Source of the DNA: Desulfobacterales bacterium
GTDB lineage: Bacteria > Desulfobacterota > Desulfobacteria > Desulfobacterales > SpSt-501
Length of the DNA stretch: 64,000 nt
Reading direction: 5' to 3'
NCBI GenBank assembly: GCA_025454255.1
Contig: JALOOU010000014.1
Span: 20,186-84,185, forward strand
The notes beneath the pieces were generated by a model that did no database searches, had not been told where the DNA came from, and saw only the letters and a program-made list of their open reading frames with translations. Position 1 is the stretch's first letter, and each line of letters starts with the position of its first letter. The position numbers and the translations under genes were made by a program. Shown piece by piece: positions 25,348 through 34,296 of this stretch.

Positions 25348-26696
25348 GCCTGGAGCGCCTTTTCGGGAGAGGTGTCGAACACCTGCATCGGGATCAAATC
25401 CACCACCTGTTCCAGCTGCCCGCAGGCAAGGCCGATGGCGGCCAGGCGGGGCGCCAACAGGGCGGCGTTCAATTTTCCCAGCTGCAGCCCGGCGCGGAAG
25501 CAGGACATGAGAAAATTGGCCAGGAAGACGATGTGGGCCAGCGCCGGCTGCTGCAAGGCCCGCTCCGGGACGTGGTGATGGCGGATGGACTCTGCGAGCG
25601 AGTCCGGAAGCGACCAGCGCTGCGCCAGGCGCAGGCCGATTTCGGCGTGGTCGAGCCCGAACACCTCGCGTTCGGCCTGCGTGAAATCCAGCGCTTGATC
25701 CTCGGACAGGCGGCGGTAGAACTGCGGGGCGGCGCGGCTGAGGAGCTGGTCCAGCGCCACCTTGCCGATGTCGTGCAGCAGCCCGGCCGTGTAGGCCAGC
25801 GCCGGGTTGGCGCGGCCGGTGAGGTGGGCCAGTTTTTCCGCCACCACGGCGGTGCCCACGGCGTGGTGGAAGAGCCCGCCTTTGCACAGGGAGTAGCCCC
25901 TGCTCGGCTGGTCGAAGAACCCGTCGACGGCCGCGGTGACCACGTATCGCATCAGCAGGTTCACCCCCAGGTACATGAGCGCATGCTCAAGGGAATCGAT
26001 GCGGTTTCGGCTGGCAAACATCACCGAGTTGGCCAGCTGGAGCGTGCGGGCGCTGAGAACCTGGTCCTTGCGGATCTCGCCGGTGAGGATGCGAAGGTCG
26101 ACTTCCTGCTGCGCATCGGCCAGCTGCATGATTTTCAAGGCGACCTGGGGGATCGGAAGCAGCCGCTCGAGGCCCTGGTCGATCTCTGCGGTCTCCGGAA
26201 GGGGGACCGGGGCGGGGGCCTCTTCGAAAACCGGGTCGCTGGCTGCGACGCTGCAGCTCAAGGTGCGCATGTCCAGGCTCAGGCGGGTCCCCGACATCCC
26301 GCCGGTATCGACCCTGGCAAGGGCGATGCCCTCCTGCTGCAGGAGGGCTTGGGCGATGTCGGCCGTGCGGCCGCCGATGTTGAGACTGATGTCCAGCGCG
26401 CCCACGGGGCCGACCAGTGCGCCGCCGGCGATGGTGGCCTTGAGCCGCTCCGGCCGGGCGCCGGTTTCGCACAGCGCCTTCAAAAAAAGCGGCAGCCCGG
26501 TGGAGGCGTATTTCTCGGGCTGAAAGGCCCCGCCGAGGCTCACCGGCTGCGGCAGCAGAAAATGGGCCATGCCGCCGATGCCGTGCGTTTCGTCCACCAG
26601 GGCGATGCCGACGCATGTGGCCAGATAGGCCTCTAAAACCAGCGGCTGCCTGGCGCCGACGAAAAAGCTGCCCGCACTGACGTGGCGATGTTCCAT
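25344..26696 (-). CDS. CheD-HDOD fusion protein
   Basis: Two signalling domains in one 450-residue chain. Residues ~1-155 match CheD, the chemoreceptor glutamine deamidase: LATCVGIALVDETHGIGGMAHFLLP carries the catalytic Cys and His, followed by KATIAGGALVG and DTGGMSGTRLSLDM. Residues ~190-420 are an HDOD domain (PQVALKIMQLADAQ, VLSARTLQLANSVMFASRNRI, AYTAGLLHDIGKVAL), a degenerate HD-hydrolase-like regulatory module. The gene overlaps selA by 4 bases and is divergent from rfbB. No other chemotaxis gene is present nearby. Stand-alone CheD is usual; the fusion suggests coupling deamidation or CheD binding to an HDOD output. Confidence 0.85.
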   Translation of the reverse strand: MEHRHVSAGSFFVGARQPLVLEAYLATCVGIALVDETHGIGGMAHFLLPQPVSLGGAFQPEKYASTGLPLFLKALCETGARPERLKATIAGGALVGPVGALDISLNIGGRTADIAQALLQQEGIALARVDTGGMSGTRLSLDMRTLSCSVAASDPVFEEAPAPVPLPETAEIDQGLERLLPIPQVALKIMQLADAQQEVDLRILTGEIRKDQVLSARTLQLANSVMFASRNRIDSLEHALMYLGVNLLMRYVVTAAVDGFFDQPSRGYSLCKGGLFHHAVGTAVVAEKLAHLTGRANPALAYTAGLLHDIGKVALDQLLSRAAPQFYRRLSEDQALDFTQAEREVFGLDHAEIGLRLAQRWSLPDSLAESIRHHHVPERALQQPALAHIVFLANFLMSCFRAGLQLGKLNAALLAPRLAAIGLACGQLEQVVDLIPMQVFDTSPEKALQA

Positions 26697-26881
26697 GGAG
26701 GAGGGTGAAGGTTAGAGTATGATCGTGTGACGACCGGCAAAAAGTACCACGCCGCGCTTGAGGATTCAACGCTTTTCTCCGAAAATTCTTTCTGCCGGCC
26801 GCTATTTGGGGTATGCTGTGCAACATGCATCCCGGCGACGGGGCCCGGGCATGCTGACCCACAACAAAGGAGTTGCATCGG

Positions 26882-27934
26882 ATGCAGGCCATTCTGGTCA
26901 CCGGCGGCTGCGGGTTCATCGGCTCGAATTTCATCCGCTACCTTTTGACCGAAAGCGGCTATGAGGGGCGGGTGGTCAACCTCGACAAGCTCACCTACGC
27001 CGGCAACCCGGAGAACCTGGAAGAGATCGCGCGGCAGGCCGGGCAGCGCTACCGCTTCGCCAAGGGCGACATCTGCGACCCGGCCGCGGTCCGCGCCATT
27101 TTTCAGCGCGAACGCATCGACGCCGTCTGCCATTTCGCCGCCGAATCCCACGTGGACCGTTCGATCGTCGGACCGGGCGCCTTCATCGAAACCAACGTCC
27201 AGGGCACCTTCACGCTGCTGGAGGTCGCGCGCGAGTTTGCCGCAGACGTGAAGCTGTTTCACCACGTGAGCACCGATGAGGTCTACGGGTCGTTGGGGCC
27301 GGTCGGCTATTTCACCGAGGAGACGGCCTACCGGCCCAACAGCCCCTACTCCGCCTCCAAGGCCGCCTCGGACCATCTGGTGCGGGCCTACCACCACACC
27401 TACGGGCTGCCGGTGACCGTATCCAACTGCTCCAACAATTACGGCCCCTACCAGTTCCCGGAGAAGCTGATTCCGCTGATGATCCTGAATGCGGCCGAGG
27501 GCAAGCCGCTGCCGGTTTACGGGGAGGGGCGCAACGTGCGCGACTGGCTGCACGTGGCCGACCACTGCCGGGCGGTGTGGGCGGTGATGCAGCGCGGCAG
27601 AAGAGGGCAGACCTACAACATCGGCGGCCGCTGCGAGCGGGTCAACATAGACACGGTGACCCTCATCTGCGACCTGGTCGACGAGATGCTGCCCGACCCG
27701 GGCGCCGGGCCGCGCCGACGGCTGATCACCTTCGTCAAGGACCGGCCGGGCCACGACCTGCGCTACGCCATCGACTGCCGCAAGATCGAAACCGAGCTGG
27801 GCTGGCAGCCGCGGGAAACCTTCGAGAGCGGGCTGCGCCAGACGATCCAATGGTACCTCGATCATCGCGAATGGGTGGAGCGGGTTCGCAGCGGGGAGTA
27901 CCAGCGCTGGGTGAAGCTGCACTACGGTGCCTGA
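26882..27934 (+). CDS. rfbB: dTDP-glucose 4,6-dehydratase
   Basis: Extended SDR enzyme producing dTDP-4-keto-6-deoxyglucose, precursor of rhamnose and other deoxysugars. The 350-residue protein has [12 protein letters not shown] at the N-terminus, [13 protein letters not shown] near 85, STDEVYGS near 130 with the Thr-Asp-Glu catalytic triad, [11 protein letters not shown] near 160, and [14 protein letters not shown]. RfbB-specific features support it over UDP-sugar epimerases. Start ATG 26882 follows AAAGGAG. No other rml gene is adjacent. Confidence 0.95.
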   Translation: MQAILVTGGCGFIGSNFIRYLLTESGYEGRVVNLDKLTYAGNPENLEEIARQAGQRYRFAKGDICDPAAVRAIFQRERIDAVCHFAAESHVDRSIVGPGAFIETNVQGTFTLLEVAREFAADVKLFHHVSTDEVYGSLGPVGYFTEETAYRPNSPYSASKAASDHLVRAYHHTYGLPVTVSNCSNNYGPYQFPEKLIPLMILNAAEGKPLPVYGEGRNVRDWLHVADHCRAVWAVMQRGRRGQTYNIGGRCERVNIDTVTLICDLVDEMLPDPGAGPRRRLITFVKDRPGHDLRYAIDCRKIETELGWQPRETFESGLRQTIQWYLDHREWVERVRSGEYQRWVKLHYGA

Positions 27935-28048
27935 CGCTGCGAGAAGGCTACGTTCCGCGTTGCGCTTCAGCTCGCCAGTGCTGCGGCGTACGAAAGTACG
28001 CCTCGCACTGCGAGCTTCGCGCGCCTTGAACGTGGCCTTCTCGCAGCG
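27935..28048. repeat. Long palindromic repeat between rfbB and pyrF (copy 2 of dispersed element)
   Basis: Arms CGCTGCGAGAAGGCTACGTTC (27935-27955) and GAACGTGGCCTTCTCGCAGCG (28028-28048) pair over 21 bases with one wobble. Inside, GCGTAC-GAAA-GTACGC (27986-28001) forms a perfect stem with a GNRA-type tetraloop. The minus strand of 27999-28034 matches the repeat at 15922-15957. It starts immediately after the rfbB stop. Confidence 0.85.
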
Positions 28049-28064
28049 CCAGGAAAGTTGCGCG

Positions 28065-28892
28065 ATGCGTGAAAATGGGATTATGATCGATGTTCGAACT
28101 CCAAGCACCATCGGACAGGCGATGATGAAAGACCCCTGCAAACACCCCAAAGACTACATCATCTTCCCGCTGGACGTGCCCTCGGAGAGCGAAGCGCAGC
28201 GCTGCGTGGAGCTGCTGGCCGATGCAGTGGGCATGTTCAAGGTCGGGCTCGAGGTGTTCATCCGCTGCGGCCCGGCCATCGTCCGCTTCATCCATTCCGC
28301 CGGGGCCGCCGGGGTCTTTCTGGACCTGAAGCTGCACGACATACCGGCCACGGTGTCGCGGGCCATGGCCGGGGTGGCGGAGCTGGGCGTGCGCCTGGCC
28401 ACGGTGCACTGCGGCGAAACCCCGCGCATGATGGAGGCCGCCGTGGCTGCCAGCCGCGGCCGCGTCGGCGTCCTCGGCATCACGGTGCTGACCAGCGTGA
28501 CGGCCGCGGAGCTCGCCGCTTCAAGCGGGCGGCCGGAGCAGGCGGGCGACCTGGAGGGTGTGGTGCGGCAGCGGGCGCGGATGGCCCGGCAGGCCGGCTG
28601 CGCCGGGGTCGTCTGCTCGGGCCTGGAGGCGGGTGCGATCAAGGCGGAATTCGGCCGGGATTTCATCACCGTGACCCCGGGCATCCGCCCGCTGTGGGCG
28701 GCCGGGGCGGCCGACGACCAGCGGCGGGTCACCACCCCGGCCGAGGCGGTGCGCTGCGGGTCGGACTACATCGTCATCGGCCGGCCCATCCGAGATGCGA
28801 AGGACCCGCGGGATGCCGCGCGCCGCATCGCCGATGAGATCGCCGCTGCCGCCGGCCGTCGCGGCGCCGCACTGCCTGCGGTCGGTTCCTAG
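28065..28892 (+). CDS. pyrF: Orotidine 5'-phosphate decarboxylase
   Basis: Final step of UMP synthesis: decarboxylates OMP. TIM-barrel motifs: IIFPLDVPSESEAQR, VGMFKVGLEVF, the catalytic FLDLKLHDIPATV (Asp-Lys-Asp tetrad), TVHCGETPRMM, VTPGIRPLWA and YIVIGRPIRDAKDP. Start is uncertain: 28065 has the best ribosome site (AGGAAAG) and gives 275 residues, whereas 28122/28125 would give the more usual 255. It lies just downstream of the long hairpin after rfbB and converges on the response regulator gene. Confidence 0.93.
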   Translation: MRENGIMIDVRTPSTIGQAMMKDPCKHPKDYIIFPLDVPSESEAQRCVELLADAVGMFKVGLEVFIRCGPAIVRFIHSAGAAGVFLDLKLHDIPATVSRAMAGVAELGVRLATVHCGETPRMMEAAVAASRGRVGVLGITVLTSVTAAELAASSGRPEQAGDLEGVVRQRARMARQAGCAGVVCSGLEAGAIKAEFGRDFITVTPGIRPLWAAGAADDQRRVTTPAEAVRCGSDYIVIGRPIRDAKDPRDAARRIADEIAAAAGRRGAALPAVGS

Positions 28893-28922
28893 ACGGGCGC
28901 ACCCGCAAAGACCCGGCGCCGC

Positions 28923-29600
28923 TCACTCCTTCCAGCGGTCGATGTCGATGATCCCCACCTTGGCGGCGTAGCGGATCAGCTCGAAGCTGCTGTGCACCCC
29001 CAGTTTGCGCATGATGCTAGTGCGGTGGTTCTCGACGGTTTTGGGGCTGATGAACAAGCGCTCGCCGATCGTCCGCAGCGATTGGCCCTCGGCCAGCAGC
29101 GCCAGGATCTCCTGCTCGCGGACGGTCAGGGACTCGTAGTCCGGATCCCGCGTGGAGCGCGGGGCGACGTTCAGGCCCGCCAGCTTCTGGACCACCTTCT
29201 GGGACATCGCCGAGTCCATGAAATACTCACCCCGCAGGACGAACTCGATGGCCTGCAGCAGCCGTTCGGCGGCCGACTCCTTGGTCACGAAGCCGGTCGC
29301 CCCGGCCTGGAAGGCCTTGACGATGTAGTCGACCTTGGAGTGCATCGTGACCATCATCACGCGGGTCTGGGGCAGGCGTTTGCGCAGCTGACGGGTCAGT
29401 TCAATGCCGGTCTGGTCCGGCAGGGAGATGTCCACCAAGACGAGCTTCGGCCGCAGCGCGGCGGCCAATTGCAGGGCCTCGTCGCCGCGGCCGGCCTCCC
29501 CGACGACCTCGTATGCCGGGTTGCGGGAGATGATGGCTTTAAGCCCCTCCCGAAACAACGCGTGGTCGTCGACGATCAGGATGCTCTGCCTGCCGGCCAT
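28923..29600 (-). CDS. NarL/LuxR-family response regulator
   Basis: Two-domain transcription factor of 225 residues. The receiver domain (1-125) has the acidic DD pair at 11-12, phospho-acceptor D57 in LVLVDISLPD, and lysine in GFVTKES. A LuxR-type helix-turn-helix lies at the C-terminus (LTVREQEILALLAEGQSLRTIGERL, SPKTVENHRTSIMRKLG). Its cognate kinase is encoded 4 bases upstream. Being at the end of the minus-strand run that begins with bcs/ole genes, it may control them (inference). Confidence 0.94.
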   Translation of the reverse strand: MAGRQSILIVDDHALFREGLKAIISRNPAYEVVGEAGRGDEALQLAAALRPKLVLVDISLPDQTGIELTRQLRKRLPQTRVMMVTMHSKVDYIVKAFQAGATGFVTKESAAERLLQAIEFVLRGEYFMDSAMSQKVVQKLAGLNVAPRSTRDPDYESLTVREQEILALLAEGQSLRTIGERLFISPKTVENHRTSIMRKLGVHSSFELIRYAAKVGIIDIDRWKE

Positions 29601-29604
29601 GCGA

Positions 29605-30945
29605 TCACCCCCTGCGCGGCAACTTGATGAGGATGCGGGTCCCCCGTCCCGGCGTGGAGGCCACGATCATGACGCCGCCGAGCAGCGCGGTTCGCTCCTG
29701 CAGGCTGCGCAGCCCCATGCGTTTTTCGGAATCCATCTCCCGCGCGCGCTTTTCGACGTCGAAGCCGATGCCGTTGTCCTCGATTCTCAGAAGGATGTTC
29801 GGGTGCGCCGCCGTCAGCTTGACGACGGCCTCGGTCGCCGCGGCGTGTTTGTAGATGTTGTTTAACCCCTCCTGGAGCATGCGGTAGAGATTGATCTGGG
29901 TGTCAACGTCGAGCGTGAGCGCCTCGATGCCGGCGAACCGGTAATCCACGTGGATGCCCGTTTTTTCGAAAAACTCATCGCACACCGTGGCCATGGCCGG
30001 CACGATCCCCATCTCATCGAGCCCCGGAGGGCGCAGGTCGTAGGCCAGGTCGCGGATGGCGCGGATCGAACGGTCGAGCAGTCCGGAGAGGGCGCCCACC
30101 TTGGCACCCGTCCCGGCAGCGGCCGGAGGGAGGCCGTCGAAGAGGGTTTCCAGCGATAGCCGGATCGTGGAGAGGTCCTGGCCCACCCGATCGTGCAGCT
30201 CCCGCGATATCAGGCAGCGCTCGTCTTCCTGGGTTTGCATAAGCTTGCGGGTCAGCGTCCGGATCTGGGTTTCGGAGCGCTGGCGTTCGCGCAGATGCCC
30301 GATCCAGCTGTTCAGCTTGACGACCGCCGGGTCGGCGGCCGCGACCGTTCGCGGCGGCATGTGATAGAAGTTGTCGTAGAGTTCGGTGCCGATGGCTGCC
30401 AGCGGGTGGGCCTCGAGCACGCCCAGCAGCAGCGGCGCGTCGAAACGGCGCCGATCGTATTGGCAAAGGGCGAGGCAGCCGCTGCCGGGCAGCCAGGCGT
30501 CGAGCGCCGACTCGGCTTCGACCAGCCGCTCGGGGCCGGGCTGTTCCGCGAACCGCCGGCTCATTTCGATTGCGATTCTAAGGCCGCTGTAGCCTTGCGC
30601 GCGCGCCGGCCCGATCTCGGCCTGCACCCGTGCGGCCATCCCTTTCAGGTCCACGGCGCCCCCGCGCCGGGCGAAGCGCTCCGCCGGCAGAATCCGGATC
30701 TGGCCGCTTTGCTCGCGGGGGCCCACCTGGACCCCGTCCGCATCGAGGTAGGCCCGGATCTGTTCGGCGCCATGGGCCTCGGTCAGGCAGAGCAGTTTTT
30801 CATGGCGTTCGAGGCCGTGGCGCATGAAGGCGGCGGTCAGGGCCCGGTGCTCCTGCTCGGATTCGAACAAGAAGCAGACGTGCGCCCCGGGGCGAAGCCC
30901 CCAGAGCCTCTGCTCCCACTCGGAATTCTGCCGGTGTGCGCTCAT
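29605..30945 (-). CDS. MEDS-domain sensor histidine kinase (HisKA_3 type)
   Basis: A 446-residue cytoplasmic kinase without membrane segments. Residues ~15-200 form a MEDS (DcmR-type) sensory domain: PGAHVCFLFESEQEHRALTAAFM, GYSGLRIAIEMS, CLALCQYDRRRFDAPLLLGVLEAHP. Then a HisKA_3 dimerisation helix with phospho-His in RELHDRVGQDLS and a HATPase_c domain (GLNNIYKHAAA, IEDNGIGFD, MGLRSLQERTALLGG). MEDS was proposed as a sensor of simple hydrocarbon derivatives. The kinase pairs with the LuxR regulator, 4 bases downstream, and follows the PocR gene and oleABCD on the same strand. Confidence 0.9.
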   Translation of the reverse strand: MSAHRQNSEWEQRLWGLRPGAHVCFLFESEQEHRALTAAFMRHGLERHEKLLCLTEAHGAEQIRAYLDADGVQVGPREQSGQIRILPAERFARRGGAVDLKGMAARVQAEIGPARAQGYSGLRIAIEMSRRFAEQPGPERLVEAESALDAWLPGSGCLALCQYDRRRFDAPLLLGVLEAHPLAAIGTELYDNFYHMPPRTVAAADPAVVKLNSWIGHLRERQRSETQIRTLTRKLMQTQEDERCLISRELHDRVGQDLSTIRLSLETLFDGLPPAAAGTGAKVGALSGLLDRSIRAIRDLAYDLRPPGLDEMGIVPAMATVCDEFFEKTGIHVDYRFAGIEALTLDVDTQINLYRMLQEGLNNIYKHAAATEAVVKLTAAHPNILLRIEDNGIGFDVEKRAREMDSEKRMGLRSLQERTALLGGVMIVASTPGRGTRILIKLPRRG

Positions 30946-31014
30946 CTGCTCCCCGTCATCTCGGTGGGGGCCCTGCTGCCGCCCATGCCGCTCGACGGGC
31001 AGAGCCGGTTGTGG

Positions 31015-31530
31015 CTAGCGGTGCGCCGCCGTGACCGCGGCGAGGATCTCCGCCACCGCTGCGGCGATCGAGCGCCCCAGCGCCTCGGTCTTCTCCCGCG
31101 AGACGGGCAGGACCGTGGCGGAAAGGGAGTCGACCGTCTCCGCGTCGATGTCGGTCATCTTGGTGACCAGGAAGGCGTCGATCTCGGCGTCTTCGAACCT
31201 CATCCCGCAGGCGCCGACCGCGCCGAGAAACTCGCCGTTCAATCGGATCGGCACGACCAGCTTGACCATGCCGGCGTCGCACTCCTCGACTACCGGTTCG
31301 CCGGCGCGCATGGCCTGCGCCGCGATGTTCATGTGGGCCGGCGCGCAGATGAAGCTCTGGCCCTTGTCGGTCTCCTTGATGGCCGGACAGAGCCGGTTGG
31401 CCCAGTTCTTGACCGGCGTGATGCGGTAGCCCCGGATGTCGAAGACGTTGGCATCCATGCCGGTGCGCGCGTGGATCTCCCGTTCGAGTTCGATCCAGCG
31501 CTCCAGGGGGGCGACGTCCGTCAGCTTCAT
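31015..31530 (-). CDS. Stand-alone PocR-type ligand-binding protein
   Basis: Single sensory domain of 171 residues resembling the PocR domain: GMDANVFDIRGYRITPVKNWANRLC, then CAPAHMNIAAQAMRAGEPVVEECDAGMVKLVVPI, then GEFLGAVGACG. PocR domains normally sit on regulators or kinases and sense small alcohols or diols. Here there is no output domain, so it may work with the adjacent MEDS kinase. Start 31530 follows AAAGGACCCG and overlaps the oleD stop (ATGA), giving coupling to the olefin operon; the ORF-track extension upstream is an oleD shadow. Confidence 0.82.
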   Translation of the reverse strand: MKLTDVAPLERWIELEREIHARTGMDANVFDIRGYRITPVKNWANRLCPAIKETDKGQSFICAPAHMNIAAQAMRAGEPVVEECDAGMVKLVVPIRLNGEFLGAVGACGMRFEDAEIDAFLVTKMTDIDAETVDSLSATVLPVSREKTEALGRSIAAAVAEILAAVTAAHR

Positions 31531-32549
31531 GTCGGGTCCTTTCCGTTCGGTTTGAGCCAGGCCGCGAGCCGGCGCAGGCCCTCCGCCGTCGAGACGGCCG
31601 GCGCGTATCCCAGGTCGCGGCGGGCGGCGGAAATGTCGAACCAGTGGGCCCGGGCCAGGGCGTCGGCGACAAACCGGGTCAGCGGGGGGTCGCCCGAAAG
31701 GCGCAGCCCGCTGTAGATCAGCTCGCAGGCCCAGCCGATCAGCCATGCGCTGCGGTGGGAGATGCGGCCCTTCACCGGGCCTCGGCCGGCCGCCCGGAGG
31801 ATGGCGTCGATCATGTCCCAGGCCGGGATCGGTTCGCCCTGGCTGATGAAGTAGACCCGGCCCGAGAGCCCGGGGGCCTGCCGGAGGCGGTCGGCGGCGA
31901 GCAGGTGCGCCGCCGCGGCGTTGTCGATGTAGGTGGTGTCGACCAAATTTTTGCCGTCGCCGATGCGCCGGAGGCGGTGGGCGCGCGCCAGGATGCGCGG
32001 CACGAAGTGCGGGTCGTGCGGGCCCCAGATCTCGTGGGGCCGCAGCACGACGGCCGGCAGCCCCCCGGCCGCGGCGCGCAGGACCTGCTGCTCGGCAAGG
32101 GCCTTGGTTTCGGCATAGGGCGAGTGCCAGCGCGCCGGATAGGGTGCGGATTCATCGACTCCCTCCAAGTCGCGGCCGTCGAAAAGGACGCTGGGGGTGC
32201 TCGTGTGGATCAGCCGCTGCACCCCGCAGCGGCGGCAGGCCGCGATCACGTTGGCGGTGCCGGTGACGTTGGTGCGCCGATATTCGTCGGGCGGCCCCCA
32301 GGGCGGAGGTTTGGCGGCGGTGTGGTGGACGACGTCCACCCCCCGGCAGGCGCGCGCGAGGGCGTCCCCATCGGCGATATCCCCCCGGATGTGGGCGACG
32401 CCCAGCCGGGCGAGGCGCGGGTGCTCCGCGCGCGAAAAGCTGATCACCCGGTCGCCGCGGGCGGCCAGCCGGCGCGCGACCGCCGAGCCGAGGAAGCCCC
32501 CGCCGCCGGTGACCAGCGCCGTTTCAGGTGCGTGCGGGGGCATCGGCAT
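31527..32549 (-). CDS. oleD: OleD, NADPH-dependent 2-alkyl-3-ketoacid reductase
   Basis: Reduces the 2-alkyl-3-keto acid from OleA to the beta-hydroxy acid, the second step of long-chain olefin synthesis. Extended SDR, 340 residues: ALVTGGGGFLGSAVARRL at the N-terminus, HHTAAKPPPWG near 75, and YAETKALAEQ (catalytic Tyr/Lys) near 145, plus LRPHEIWGPHD as in 3-beta-HSD-like reductases. It overlaps oleC by 26 bases and lies in the standard neighbourhood oleA-B-C-D, which makes the assignment firm despite the broad family. Start could be shifted two codons (32543). Confidence 0.92.
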   Translation of the reverse strand: MPMPPHAPETALVTGGGGFLGSAVARRLAARGDRVISFSRAEHPRLARLGVAHIRGDIADGDALARACRGVDVVHHTAAKPPPWGPPDEYRRTNVTGTANVIAACRRCGVQRLIHTSTPSVLFDGRDLEGVDESAPYPARWHSPYAETKALAEQQVLRAAAGGLPAVVLRPHEIWGPHDPHFVPRILARAHRLRRIGDGKNLVDTTYIDNAAAAHLLAADRLRQAPGLSGRVYFISQGEPIPAWDMIDAILRAAGRGPVKGRISHRSAWLIGWACELIYSGLRLSGDPPLTRFVADALARAHWFDISAARRDLGYAPAVSTAEGLRRLAAWLKPNGKDPT

Positions 32550-34257
32550 GCAGACGCTCCGTTTCCCGCAGGCGGCGAAGATCGGCCGGGCCGATTTTTT
32601 TGCGGGCCCAGTCGGCCAGCTGCTCGCGGAAGATTTTGGCGTTGTGGCGGATGTCCACCGGGAATCTGCGGCGGAAGAGCACGACCCGGATGGGCTGCGT
32701 GATCTCGTGCTCCTTGGCCAGCGCCAGCAATTCGGCTTTGAGTTTCCGGCGGCTGCGGCGGCGCTCCGCCGGCAGAAGCTCGATGCAGATCACCGGCACC
32801 TGGTGCGGGGGGGGGCCGACGCCGACCAGGGCGCTGCGCAGCACCGCCGGGTGGCGGTTGAAGATGCTCTCGCAGGGGATGGTGTAGAGGGTCCCGCCGG
32901 GGGTGATCACCCGGTGGCTCTTGCGCCCGCAGAACCAGATGCGCTCCTTGCGGTCGACCCAGCCCAGGTCCCCCATGCGGTGCCAGACCTCCCCGTCCTG
33001 GGGGATTTTCGCCAGGCGGTCGGCCGCGGGGTTTTCGAAATAGCGCCGGCTGACCAGGCCCCCCCGGACGGCGATCTCGCCGATCTCCCCAGGGGGCAGC
33101 ACGAGCTCCTGCGACCACTGCCGGATCGGTTCGTCGCTGACGGCGATGATGCGCACGGCGACGTCGTTGATCGGGCGGCCGACGCAGATGCCGAAACCCT
33201 GATCGGTGAGCGGCCGGGTCTCGGCGAGGATCTCCCGGGCGGTGATCGAGGTGACGGGCACGGCCTCGGTGGCGCCATAGGGGGTTTCGATCCGGGCGTC
33301 CGCGGTCAGCAGATCGGCGAAGCGCTCAAGGGTGCGCGGCGGAACCGGCGCTCCGGCGCAGATGACGCGCTTGAGGGAGTGCAGCCGGATCCCCTTGCCG
33401 CCGCCGTAGGCCCCCAGGCGCTGGAGCAGGGCGGGGGATGCGAACATGTTGGTGACGCCGTGGTTCGCGACGGCCTCAAAGATGCGCTCCGGGTTGGCGC
33501 GGGCGGGCCGGGTGGGGTCCATCTCCGGGATCACCGCCGTGACCCCCAAGGCGGGGTAGAAAAGCGCGAACAGCGGAAAGGTGGAGAGGTCGATCTCGTC
33601 GTCGTCGAAGGCGAGATGGCGGCGGATCTGGTCGAGCTGGGCGTCGAAGTTGCCGTGGGTGTAGACCGCGCCCTTGGCCGGCCCGGTGCTGCCGGTGGTG
33701 AAGAGGATGGCGGCCGGCTCGTCGGCCCGGGTGCGGGCCGTCTCGAAGGGGGGCAGACAGCGGGCGCGCAGCTGCCGCAGCGTGGGGCCGCCCCAGAACC
33801 AGCGGCGTCCCACCGTGATCCGGGTGCGCACGGATCGGAAGTGCCTGGCGCAAAGCACCCGCACCGCATGCGCAAGGGGGATGCCGATGAAGGCCTGGGG
33901 CCGCGTGGAGCGGTAGCAGGCGAGCAGACGGCGGATCCCCATGCCCGGGTCGACGACGACCGGGACCGCGCCCAGCTTGAACAGGGCGAAGACCAGCACG
34001 AAGAATTCGATGCTCGGGCGCACCATCAGGATCGTGCGCGTGCCGCGGTCGATGCCGGCTTCCTTCAGCCCGTAGGCCACGACTCCGGACTCCCGCTCCA
34101 GCTGGTCGAAGGTGAGGTGGGCGTAAGCCGTCCGGCCGTAGCGGTCGCGGCCGGCCGGGCACACCACGGCCCGCCGCATGGGCCGGTGGCGGGCGGCGTG
34201 CGTCAGGTGGTCGGCCACGTTGACGGCGTCGGTTGTCGGGCGGGGGGTCTCCTCCAT
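32524..34257 (-). CDS. oleC: OleC, beta-lactone synthetase (AMP-ligase family)
   Basis: Converts the 2-alkyl-3-hydroxy acid to a beta-lactone with ATP. ANL-superfamily signatures over 577 residues: ILFTTGSTGPAKGAVYTHGNF (P-loop) near 175, PYGATEAVPV near 315, and RMGDLGWVDRKERIWFCGRKSH near 450. The C-terminal lysine region ends with DIRHNAKIFREQLADWA. OleC-typical is the fatty-acyl ligase-like N-terminus and position between oleB and oleD. Start at MEETPRP (34257), 39 bases after oleB; the ORF-track start is 13 codons earlier without a clear site. Confidence 0.93.
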   Translation of the reverse strand: MEETPRPTTDAVNVADHLTHAARHRPMRRAVVCPAGRDRYGRTAYAHLTFDQLERESGVVAYGLKEAGIDRGTRTILMVRPSIEFFVLVFALFKLGAVPVVVDPGMGIRRLLACYRSTRPQAFIGIPLAHAVRVLCARHFRSVRTRITVGRRWFWGGPTLRQLRARCLPPFETARTRADEPAAILFTTGSTGPAKGAVYTHGNFDAQLDQIRRHLAFDDDEIDLSTFPLFALFYPALGVTAVIPEMDPTRPARANPERIFEAVANHGVTNMFASPALLQRLGAYGGGKGIRLHSLKRVICAGAPVPPRTLERFADLLTADARIETPYGATEAVPVTSITAREILAETRPLTDQGFGICVGRPINDVAVRIIAVSDEPIRQWSQELVLPPGEIGEIAVRGGLVSRRYFENPAADRLAKIPQDGEVWHRMGDLGWVDRKERIWFCGRKSHRVITPGGTLYTIPCESIFNRHPAVLRSALVGVGPPPHQVPVICIELLPAERRRSRRKLKAELLALAKEHEITQPIRVVLFRRRFPVDIRHNAKIFREQLADWARKKIGPADLRRLRETERLHADAPART

Positions 34258-34296
34258 GGCAGGGTGAAACCTACACCAATCCGCCGCGGTTTTCAA

